A stretch of DNA of 7,306 bases, taken from assembly GCA_013415595.1 (NCBI GenBank), contig JAAEEW010000044.1:1-7306 (forward strand). The letters run 5' to 3'. Position numbers and translations under genes: made by a program. The notes under the pieces are model-generated. The model did not search any database, was not told the origin of the DNA, and saw only the letters and a program-made list of their open reading frames with translations. Positions 1 to 5,278 of the stretch are shown piece after piece. Within the stretch, counting starts at the first letter, position 1; each line of letters starts with the position of its first letter. The stretch comes from Methanosarcinales archaeon (GTDB lineage: Archaea > Halobacteriota > Methanosarcinia > Methanotrichales > Methanotrichaceae).

Positions 1-339
1 AGCAAGGAGGACACCACCTGCGTCTTCTACCGGGAGGACTGCAGCCAGGGAGGCTGCCAGATCTACGAGCTTCGGCCCAAGGCCTGTCGTCTGTTTCCCT
101 TCCGGGTGGAAGAGACCACCACGGCCAGCGGCGACCTGCTTCTCAATATCAGCTTCAACCCGGGCTGTCCGGGGATAGGAAAGGGCCAGCCGGTGGATAA
201 AGTGTGGCTGGAGAAGCTGGTGGCCGAGCAGTTCACCGAGAGGGCAGAGGAAGTGACCGCCCGGGTGAGGCGCCTGGCCGCAGCCGGCAAGATCAGCCCC
301 CAGGCCAGGGTTTATCGCACCTTTCCCGGCCGAAAATAA
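1..339 (+). CDS. YkgJ-family cysteine-cluster protein, C-terminal part
   Basis: The frame is open from base 1, so the gene's start lies outside the window; 112 residues and a TAA stop (337-339) are visible. The visible part carries cysteines at relative residues 7, 14, 19, 29 and 55. It includes the stretch CQIYELRPKACRLFPF, which matches the C-x-IY-x-x-RP-x-x-CR-x-FPF hallmark of the YkgJ (UPF0153) family. Proteins of this family are thought to bind an Fe-S cluster or zinc, and their substrates are mostly unknown. The usual upstream Cys pairs would be in the missing N-terminal part. The tail after residue 60 is a charged, probably helical segment. The gene converges on the minus-strand series, with 72 nt between the two stop codons. 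Family assignment is fairly sure; the cellular role is not known. Confidence 0.82.
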   Translation, partial: SKEDTTCVFYREDCSQGGCQIYELRPKACRLFPFRVEETTTASGDLLLNISFNPGCPGIGKGQPVDKVWLEKLVAEQFTERAEEVTARVRRLAAAGKISPQARVYRTFPGRK

Positions 340-411
340 GGGTCTTATCCGCCCCTTTTCCTTCCAGGGCCAGCCAGGCTTGGCGGCCCGGCTAGTTGGG
401 ATCGCGATCGG
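340..411. other. convergent intergenic region
   Basis: This is the 72-nt gap between the stop codons of two converging genes. It contains a pyrimidine-rich run (about 351-366, with TTTT) that could help termination of the rightward gene. It also contains a perfect 10-nt palindrome at 400-409 (GATCGCGATC). I see no stable hairpin followed by a T-run in either direction, so no terminator is called. Confidence 0.4.
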
Positions 412-672
412 TCATCTCATCCTGCACTTCTTGCCGTAATGAGGGCATTTGGTGTTGGTGCAGACGTTCTCCTTGGCCTTCTCCGTCAGCACCATCAGCA
501 GATAATCGAGCCGCTCGATGAGGGGGGCAAACTCCTCCGGCCTGGCCTCCGCCTTCTCCAGGGCCTCCTCGGACCGCCGTTTGAGCTCCTGGGCCACCGT
601 CCGCTCCCCGTCCAGGCAGCGGGCGCCCCTCTCCAGCTCCTCCACAACGGCTCGCAGCTCCTCCGCCTTCAT
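412..672 (-). CDS. small hypothetical protein: helical, with C-terminal Cys/His motif
   Basis: I do not recognise this gene. The 86-residue protein starts at ATG 672-670; in-frame upstream alternatives at 705 (ATG) and 714 (TTG) lack a good ribosome site. Purine-rich GGGAG (681-685) and GAGG (676-679) precede the chosen ATG, at 8 and 3 nt. Residues 3-67 are rich in Glu, Lys, Arg, Leu and Ala with few helix breakers, consistent with a helical hairpin or coiled coil. The last 16 residues contain C71, C76, H78 and C83 in the pattern C-x4-C-P-H-Y-G-K-K-C, a compact arrangement that could bind one metal ion. It follows the marker 12 gene by 79 nt on the same strand with no obvious TATA box between, so it may be the last gene of that series. 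A methanogen-specific conserved protein is plausible, but this is inference. Confidence 0.68.
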   Translation of the reverse strand: MKAEELRAVVEELERGARCLDGERTVAQELKRRSEEALEKAEARPEEFAPLIERLDYLLMVLTEKAKENVCTNTKCPHYGKKCRMR

Positions 673-751
673 GCTCCTCGCTCCCCCAAATTGAAGATAT
701 CCCATGCTCTGCAATTGGGCCCGTCAGGGCCTGCCTGGTCGTCTGCCACTC

Positions 752-1720
752 TCAGATCGCCCTCCGGGCCAGGTCAGCCCTCACCCGCCGGTCTACTTCC
801 AGGCCCAGTATGCAGTCCTCTCCCTCGTAGACGTCCCGGGCGATCCGGGCGCACCCCTCTGCCGCGGCGAAGTTGCCCAGGGGCAGGGCCGGGCGGTCCA
901 GCAACCGGGACACCCGGTCCACTATCTCCGAGGACAGGCTGCCGGCGATGTAGATGGCCGGCTGGCTCTCCCCCAGGTCTCTCATCAGCACCAGCATGGC
1001 GCTGACCTCCATGGCGGTGAACAGGGCCAGGGACTCCAGAGCCCTCTTCCACACGTCTGCCGGGCACTTCTCCATGGAGTCGAATCCCATCTTCCGCAGT
1101 ATCCCGCCGTAGGTGAAGGCCCTGTTGGCCGTTATCTGGCCGGCATCCACGGCGCGGATGGCCTCCACGTCCAGGGGGCCGTGAAGCATCCCCGGGGCGC
1201 AGATGGGGGCGTCCAGGGCGCCCACCACCCTCCCCTCCAGCACCCCCAGGGTGACGGTGTTGGCGCTGGCATCGGATATCACGAAGCTCTTCTCTCCCTT
1301 CTTGAAGACCTGGTATGCCAGGCCCACCTTCTCCGGGCTGGCTCCGTGGGAGAAGACCTTCATCCGGGGATCGATCTTGCTTCCCCGGTGTATCCCCGGC
1401 AGCAGGACCGCCGGCCAGCCGGTGCCCCTCAGGGCGTCGTAGACCCTGGTGCCGCCGCCCACGTGCAGCCCGGCCCCGTCCTGCTGCAAGAGCCCCCGGT
1501 TCATCACGTCCTGAATGCCGGTAATCCTGGTCAGGCCGTCGCCCATGGAGTAGGTGATGGCCACCAGCTCCACCTCTCCCGGGCCCAGGGTATCCTCGAT
1601 GAGCTTGATTATGGACTCTGCCGATAGCCGTCCAGCCTCTCCCCGGGGCAGCTCCAGGCGCCTTATGCCGCTGCTGGCAAACCTAATGGCCCGTGTTCCG
1701 TGGTCAACTCCTATGAACAT
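752..1720 (-). CDS. methanogenesis marker protein 12 (ASKHA kinase-like)
   Basis: This is a 322-residue protein of the methanogenesis marker 12 family, which is found essentially only in methanogens and related archaea and has no assigned reaction. It has the look of an acetate/sugar kinase-Hsp70-actin fold. Residues 1-10 (MFIGVDHGTR) resemble the first phosphate-binding loop. Residues 147-165 (VISDASANTVTLGVLEGRV) resemble the second Asp-containing phosphate segment. Residues 256-264 (IYIAGSLSS) resemble the adenosine-loop Gly segment. A glycine-rich stretch, GAGLHVGGGTRVYDAL (82-97), lies between them. The ATG overlaps the cofD stop by one base (TGATG), and there is no clear ribosome site of its own, so translation is probably coupled to cofD. 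ATP binding is inferred from the fold-like motifs; substrate and role are unknown. Confidence 0.88.
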   Translation of the reverse strand: MFIGVDHGTRAIRFASSGIRRLELPRGEAGRLSAESIIKLIEDTLGPGEVELVAITYSMGDGLTRITGIQDVMNRGLLQQDGAGLHVGGGTRVYDALRGTGWPAVLLPGIHRGSKIDPRMKVFSHGASPEKVGLAYQVFKKGEKSFVISDASANTVTLGVLEGRVVGALDAPICAPGMLHGPLDVEAIRAVDAGQITANRAFTYGGILRKMGFDSMEKCPADVWKRALESLALFTAMEVSAMLVLMRDLGESQPAIYIAGSLSSEIVDRVSRLLDRPALPLGNFAAAEGCARIARDVYEGEDCILGLEVDRRVRADLARRAI

Positions 1721-2604
1721 CAGATCAGCTCGACTATTTCTTCTGCCAGGCGAATGCTGTCCTCTCTGGATCTCATCAAGGTATTCAGCTTTACGCAGGG
1801 CCCCTGGTGGCGGCTCTCCTCAGAGACCACGAAGTGATCGACCTTTCCCAGAAGCGCCCTGACTCCATAGTCGTCCGCCGGGACTCCCACCGCCCTCATG
1901 AACCTGGGCGCCGGGCCGCTGAATGGCCGGTCGCCGGCCAGGGGGCTGACTGCCACCACCGTCATCTTCTGCAGAGCCTCGCGGATCCCCTTCACTCCCA
2001 GGATGGGCCCCGTGCTGGTGACCGGGTTGCTGGGGCCGATCAGGGCCACCTTCTCCCTTTGAAGCACCTCCTGGAGCTCAGGGCTGGGGCCGGCCTGGTC
2101 CAGCCCCTCCATGCGGATTTTGAGGACCGGGGGCTCTCCCTTTTGCCCTATCCAGTAGTCCTGAAAATGCATCTCCCCTTCCGGGGTGGCAATGATGGTG
2201 GCCACCGGGTCGTCGCTCATGGGCATGACCCGGGGCTTCACCTGGAGAGCTTTTGCCACCCTCTCCGTGGCCTCGGTGAGGGAAAGCCCGCTATGCAAAA
2301 GATCGCTCCGCATGATGTGCACCGCCCGGTCCAGGTCGCCGAGAGCCATGACCTCCCGGTGGCCCATTCTCTCCAGTTGCTCGTGGGTGCGAAAGGTATC
2401 CCCTCTTACCCCCCACCATCGGGATTGGTCGATCAGGCCGGCCAGGGTGTAGAGAACCGAGTCCACGTCCGGGCAGACCAGGTTTCCCGAGACCCAGCGG
2501 TCCTCGGCGGTGTTGACTACCACGGTCAGACCATCGGGATCTAAAATCTCTGTCAGCCCCTGGAGCAGCTTGGGGGTGCCGGTGCCCCCGCTGAGGACTA
2601 TCAA
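1720..2604 (-). CDS. cofD: 2-phospho-L-lactate transferase CofD
   Basis: In methanogens CofD transfers the 2-phospholactyl group from lactyl-2-diphospho-5'-guanosine to the deazaflavin FO, giving F420-0 and GMP; it is a cytoplasmic, Mg-dependent enzyme. The 294-residue product shows the family blocks in order: N-terminal VLSGGTGTPKLLQGL (3-17, nucleotide loop), VVNTAEDRWVSG (29-40), PDVDSV with acidic D46/D48, WWGVRGDTF, a GDLDRAVHIMRSDLL block, MSDDPVAT, HFQDYWIGQKGEP and IGPSNPVTSTGPI. The start is TTG at 2604; it aligns with the usual beginning of methanogen CofD proteins and has GAGGAG at 2611-2616 placed 6 nt before it. The stop of zpr1 lies inside that ribosome site, and the gene's own stop overlaps the next ATG. 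The length is near the family norm of roughly 300. Confidence 0.96.
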   Translation of the reverse strand: MIVLSGGTGTPKLLQGLTEILDPDGLTVVVNTAEDRWVSGNLVCPDVDSVLYTLAGLIDQSRWWGVRGDTFRTHEQLERMGHREVMALGDLDRAVHIMRSDLLHSGLSLTEATERVAKALQVKPRVMPMSDDPVATIIATPEGEMHFQDYWIGQKGEPPVLKIRMEGLDQAGPSPELQEVLQREKVALIGPSNPVTSTGPILGVKGIREALQKMTVVAVSPLAGDRPFSGPAPRFMRAVGVPADDYGVRALLGKVDHFVVSEESRHQGPCVKLNTLMRSREDSIRLAEEIVELI

Positions 2605-2610
2605 GCTATT

Positions 2611-2616
2611 CTCCTC
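2611..2616 (-). promoter_or_regulatory. Shine-Dalgarno site deciding the TTG start of cofD
   Basis: GAGGAG on the minus strand lies 6 nt before the TTG at 2604-2602. The zpr1 stop codon TGA (2617-2615) shares two bases with it, so ribosomes ending zpr1 stand on the cofD initiation site. This supports the TTG and suggests coupled translation. Confidence 0.75.
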
Positions 2617-3199
2617 AAGGCTGCTCGTCTTCCAGGTTCAAAATCACCATGCCTGTCTTCAGGCCGTCGATCTCTTCCTGGCTCAGAGGTTCCACGGCCA
2701 CCCGTTCCGATACCACGGCGCTGTTGCCCAGTGGATCCTCCAGGATGAAGGTGAACGGGTAACGTCCCTCCATGGCCTCGGCCAGATGGGCCAGAATATC
2801 CTCCCCCCGGGAGGTGCGCTCCTGGTCGCAGGCCTGGCGGGCGGAGCGGGTGGCGAACTGCACCACATCCCTGATCTTGACCAGCACCCCCTCCACGTTG
2901 GATACGTAGGACTCCGAGGCGTAGCCCGGCTCCACCGCCACCCCCATCTCCGGGACGCGAATGGTCCCGCTGGACGACCTTATCACCCGGGCGTTTAAGT
3001 CCTCCAGGCTCTCCACCTCCAGGGTGTGCCTCTTTGGCTCGCTCTGGCCGAGGAGCATGGTATCGGTGTGCCTGAACCCGCAGGAACAGACTCCCGAGAT
3101 CAGCATGGCCTCGCCGAAGTGTGGTATATCCGTTACTTCCCAGTCAAAATCCATGTTGGCGCAACACATGGGGCATGTTGCAGTGGTCTTAACCCTCAA
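2615..3199 (-). CDS. archaeal ZPR1-type zinc-finger protein
   Basis: The 194-residue protein has one ZPR1 module. The zinc finger is C9-x2-C12 paired with C38-x-C40 across 25 residues; C13 is extra. The finger is followed by the beta-rich A-domain with the family's E-M-G-V-A-V-E-P-G stretch (84-92), N-V-E-G-V-L (101-106) and F-I-L-E-D-P-L-G-N-S (151-160). Eukaryotic ZPR1 has two such modules and acts with translation elongation factor 1A; archaeal members carry one, and their function is not settled. The start is TTG 3199-3197, overlapping the sepF stop by 4 nt (TTGA), with GGAGG at 3206-3210 exactly 6 nt upstream. It is followed after 10 nt by cofD. The link to EF1A in this organism is an inference from eukaryotic homologues. 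Confidence 0.9.
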   Translation of the reverse strand: MRVKTTATCPMCCANMDFDWEVTDIPHFGEAMLISGVCSCGFRHTDTMLLGQSEPKRHTLEVESLEDLNARVIRSSSGTIRVPEMGVAVEPGYASESYVSNVEGVLVKIRDVVQFATRSARQACDQERTSRGEDILAHLAEAMEGRYPFTFILEDPLGNSAVVSERVAVEPLSQEEIDGLKTGMVILNLEDEQP

Positions 3200-3558
3200 T
3201 CTTTGCCTCCAACCACCTTTTCGCGGTCGATCTTGATGCCCTGGGGCACGGTGACCACGAAATCGTCTCCGATTCCCACGATATCTCCAGAAACGTCTTC
3301 AACGCATTTCCTCAGCTCTCCGATGGCCCTGTCCAGGGCCGCCTTCTCTCTCTTCATGGGGGAGATGTCCAGGAGGAGAATGGACCCGGCGTAGATCTCC
3401 TTCTTTATATCCGGCAAAACTTCCGGCCTGGTAAGCTCCGCTACCCGGAGCACGATAGTGGGTGCATCACCCTCTACCTCCTCGAACTGCCCGAGATCCA
3501 CCTCGACGTAATCGTCCTCTCCGGACTTGCCCATCAGCCTATCCAGAAACCTAGCCAT
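3196..3558 (-). CDS. sepF: cell division protein SepF (archaeal)
   Basis: SepF anchors the FtsZ ring to the membrane in archaea that lack FtsA. The 120-residue product has a short amphipathic N-terminal segment (residues 1-11, MARFLDRLMGK) of the type that inserts into the membrane. An acidic linker (14-31) follows, then the compact alpha/beta SepF core (34-108) with VLRVAELTRPEVLPDIKKEI, GSILLLDISPM and a final beta hairpin, GDIVGIGDDFVVTVPQGIKI. Length and order match archaeal SepF (DUF552). The start is ATG 3558 with GAGGG (3565-3569) 6 nt upstream. An A/T-rich promoter-like region precedes it, so sepF is probably the first gene of the sepF-zpr1-cofD-marker 12 block. ftsZ itself is not in the window. 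Confidence 0.93.
   Translation of the reverse strand: MARFLDRLMGKSGEDDYVEVDLGQFEEVEGDAPTIVLRVAELTRPEVLPDIKKEIYAGSILLLDISPMKREKAALDRAIGELRKCVEDVSGDIVGIGDDFVVTVPQGIKIDREKVVGGKD
3206..3210 (-). promoter_or_regulatory. Shine-Dalgarno site deciding the TTG start of the ZPR1 gene
   Basis: GGAGG on the minus strand lies inside the 3' end of sepF, 6 nt before TTG 3199-3197. There is no ATG or GTG nearby that keeps the conserved C-x2-C at residue 9 and has comparable spacing, so the site decides the start. Confidence 0.75.
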
Positions 3559-3580
3559 TATTTGCCCTCAGATCTAAAAT

Positions 3581-3597
3581 ATGTATATTATATTTAG
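3581..3597 (-). promoter_or_regulatory. probable sepF promoter (TATA-like region)
   Basis: In otherwise G+C-rich DNA, the 41-nt gap between the broken membrane gene and sepF is strikingly A/T-rich. On the minus strand it reads CTAAATATAATATACAT, which resembles an archaeal TATA box. Transcription starting about 25 nt downstream would give a very short leader ending at the sepF ATG. No BRE can be fixed confidently. Confidence 0.5.
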
Positions 3598-3599
3598 AC

Positions 3600-3781
3600 T
3601 TATCTCATATCCATGAGCTTGACTCCGGCCGCGCCCATCAGGACTATAAAGAGCAATATCACCAGCACGAAGCCTGCGGAGACCATGGCCGGGGTGCCAC
3701 CATCTGTACGGCCAGGAGCAGGATTATCAGCATGAATACCAGCCCCGAGCTCACGGCTATTTCGAGAATTCGCTTCTCCAT
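3600..3781 (-). pseudogene. small two-helix membrane protein, frameshifted (or one-base sequence error)
   Basis: The gene starts at ATG 3781-3779 behind a strong GGAGG (3787-3791, 5 nt away), 32 nt after the cofG stop. The first frame reads MEKRILEIAVSSGLVFMLII then LLLAVQMVAPRP and stops at 3659 after 40 residues, losing its membrane character after about residue 28. The next frame, from about 3697 onward, reads GGTPAMVSAGFVLVILLF then IVLMGAAGVKLMDMR and stops with TAA at 3602-3600. Adding one G (C on the + strand) at 3700-3701 joins the two into a 60-residue protein with transmembrane helices at about 8-26 and 35-52 and a Gly-Gly-Thr-Pro turn between. Adding one C to the CCCC run (3691-3694) would work as well. 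The intact ends and the strong ribosome site argue for a recent lesion, a sequencing error or, less likely, programmed frameshifting. I do not recognise the family. Confidence 0.72.
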
Positions 3782-3813
3782 AATTCCCTCCTCACCCCCA
3801 TAAAAGATATTCC

Positions 3814-4779
3814 TTACGATCCGGGGGGCCGCCGGTATCCATCCCCGTCCGCCAGGAGGGCCACCACCGGGGCGGCCCTGCTGCCGTACTTCCCGGCCAG
3901 GACGTAACCGGGGTAGACGGGGAGGCGCTCCCGGAGCGTGCAGCCGGAGAGCCTCTCTCTCAATCTCTCCAGCGAGGGCCAGGGGTGCCGGGGATTGATC
4001 CAGTCCGGGGTGACCGGGCTAATGCCCCCCAGGTCGCTGGCTCCGGCTTTCACCAGTGGTCGGGGATCGGCCAGGTTGGGGGGCACCTGCACCGCCACCT
4101 CCGGGGGAAGGATCCTCCGGGCCAGGGCCACGGTTTGGGCCAGCTCCTGGATCCCGGGGGGGGTCAGGGACTGGGCCTCCGTCCCCGGCTTGGGGTCCAG
4201 CCCCTGAATTATGACCTCCTGGATGTGGCCGTGCGTCCTGTGCAGCCGGGCGATGACCTCCAGGGAGGCGGCCCGGTCTTCCCGGCTCTCTCCAATGCCC
4301 AGCAACAGCCCGGTGGTGAAGGGTATCTGCAGCCTGCCTGCCCTCTCCAGGTGCTCGATTCTCACCCGGGGGACCTTCCCCGGGGAGCCCAGGTGCAGGG
4401 GCACCTGTGCCGTGGTCTCCAGCATCAGGCCCATGGAGGCGTTGTAAGGGGCCAGCAGGCGGAGCTCATCCTCCTCCAGGATGCCGGCGTTGGTGTGGGG
4501 GAGGAGGCCGGCCTCCAGGGCCAGCTCGCACAGCTCAACCAGGTAGTGCAGCAGCTCCTCCCGCCTCCCGGCCACCTCCCAGGGGCGGTCACCCATGGAA
4601 AAAAGAGCCTCGGAGCAGCCGCTCTCTGCTCCCTGGCTTATTATCTGCAGGGCCTCCCTGCGGGGGATGACCCTGGACCGGTCCGGCGGGCGGCGAAAGC
4701 TGCAGTAGCCGCAAAGGTTGCGGCACAGGTCGGTCACCGGGATGAAGACGTTACGGGAGAAGGTGACGACTCGGGCCAT
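3814..4779 (-). CDS. cofG: FO synthase subunit 1 (radical SAM enzyme CofG)
   Basis: CofG works with CofH to make 7,8-didemethyl-8-hydroxy-5-deazariboflavin (FO), the chromophore of coenzyme F420, by two successive radical-SAM steps from tyrosine and a ribityl-aminouracil. The 321-residue product has the radical-SAM cluster C19-x3-C23-x2-C26 within VTDLCRNLCGYCSFRR. Other CofG-typical segments follow: EALFSMGDRPWE, LPHTNAGIL, GLMLETTA, PFTTGLLLGIGES, EVIIQGLDPKPGT, VQVPPNLADP, and DLGGISPVTPDWINPRHPWP near the C-terminus. The start is ATG 4779, 12 nt after the UPF0179 stop, with a purine-rich GGATGAGG just upstream; it fits the family N-terminus VTFSRNVFIPVTDLCRN. cofH is not in the window, although cofD lies about 1.2 kb further along the same strand. 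Confidence 0.96.
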   Translation of the reverse strand: MARVVTFSRNVFIPVTDLCRNLCGYCSFRRPPDRSRVIPRREALQIISQGAESGCSEALFSMGDRPWEVAGRREELLHYLVELCELALEAGLLPHTNAGILEEDELRLLAPYNASMGLMLETTAQVPLHLGSPGKVPRVRIEHLERAGRLQIPFTTGLLLGIGESREDRAASLEVIARLHRTHGHIQEVIIQGLDPKPGTEAQSLTPPGIQELAQTVALARRILPPEVAVQVPPNLADPRPLVKAGASDLGGISPVTPDWINPRHPWPSLERLRERLSGCTLRERLPVYPGYVLAGKYGSRAAPVVALLADGDGYRRPPGS

Positions 4780-4791
4780 CCCCTCATCCTT

Positions 4792-5241
4792 TCAGCGCCT
4801 CAGCTCCACCAGCTTGAGCACGTTTCCGTGGGGGCACTCCTCCGGAGCCTCTCCCACCACCTCGACTATGGTGCACCGGTCGCCGCCCTTGAGGCCGTTG
4901 GGGTGACAGATCTCGAACATGGTGCAGTTGGGCTCGTTGCAGTTGGCCGGCTCAAAGACTATCTTGGAGCCTGCAAACGACCTTCTGGCGTCCAGGGCGG
5001 CGATGATGGGGCTCTCCGTGACCTCCACCGCCCGCACGCCGTCCTCGTGGATGGGACAGTCGTGAACCAGCTCTCCCCTGATGCCGAGGATGCGATATCT
5101 CCTGCCGGTCTCCAGGTTCATGCAGGTGTTTCTGAGCTTGCAGATATCGCACTCCGGGGTCTGGCCGTTGAAAATGAACTCCATTCCTATAGTTGCCAGT
5201 CTGGTTCCTATCAGCGTGATTTGCGTGGTTGGTTCGGACAT
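4792..5241 (-). CDS. UPF0179 family protein (Cys-rich, function unknown)
   Basis: This 149-residue protein matches the archaeal UPF0179 family in length and in its run of conserved segments: ITLIGTRLATIGMEFIFNG, the Cys cluster C31-x2-C34-x5-C40, GRRYRILGIRG, D-C62-P, a second Cys group C101/C106/C112 in the N-E-P-N-C stretch, GGDRC123 and C136-P-H-G. The nine cysteines suggest one or two metal or Fe-S sites, but no biochemical function is known for the family. The start is ATG 5241 with an excellent GGAGGT at 5252-5257. It lies 37 nt after egsA and 12 nt before cofG on the same strand. Conserved linkage to cofG is not something I can verify here. Confidence 0.9.
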   Translation of the reverse strand: MSEPTTQITLIGTRLATIGMEFIFNGQTPECDICKLRNTCMNLETGRRYRILGIRGELVHDCPIHEDGVRAVEVTESPIIAALDARRSFAGSKIVFEPANCNEPNCTMFEICHPNGLKGGDRCTIVEVVGEAPEECPHGNVLKLVELRR

Positions 5242-5251
5242 AAATTTTTCG

Positions 5252-5278
5252 ACCTCCAGTCATAATATCATAATAATA
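5252..5278 (-). promoter_or_regulatory. A/T-rich egsA-UPF0179 gap: strong SD, possible weak promoter
   Basis: The egsA stop is followed by an A/T-rich run on the minus strand (TATTATTATGATATTATG, 5278-5261) and then GGAGGT (5257-5252) before the UPF0179 ATG. The run could act as a TATA element for an internal transcript, but it also merely separates two genes; only the ribosome site is clear. Confidence 0.35.

Noticed and set aside
400..409. Perfect palindrome GATCGCGATC
   Set aside because: It is a single copy in the window, and 10-nt palindromes arise by chance in G+C-rich DNA; it could be a methylation or restriction site, but nothing supports a function.
673..714. Longer form of the small Cys-motif protein from TTG 714 or ATG 705
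   Set aside because: Neither has a good ribosome site; ATG 672 does, and the extra residues do not extend the helical pattern.
718..731. Small hairpin (5-bp GGCCC/GGGCC stem, 4-nt loop) after the marker 12 gene
   Set aside because: It is too short and is not followed by a T-run in the minus direction; archaeal termination does not require such hairpins, so no terminator is called.
704..1627. A 307-codon open frame on the + strand
   Set aside because: It is antisense to the marker 12 gene, has biased low-complexity composition and no recognisable domain.
1807..2544. A 245-codon open frame on the + strand
   Set aside because: It is opposite cofD, whose family motifs run through the whole region; the + strand product has no motifs.
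3659..3781. The 40-codon first-frame reading as a genuine complete gene
   Set aside because: After residue 28 it turns into P-R-P-W-S-P-Q-A-S-C-W, unlike a membrane protein tail, while the other frame continues with a clean second helix; a shift explains both better.
3985..5265. A 426-codon open frame on the + strand
   Set aside because: It lies opposite cofG and UPF0179, reads as Gly/Leu/Gln/His-rich sequence without domain motifs, and is a by-product of G+C-rich codon use on the other strand.
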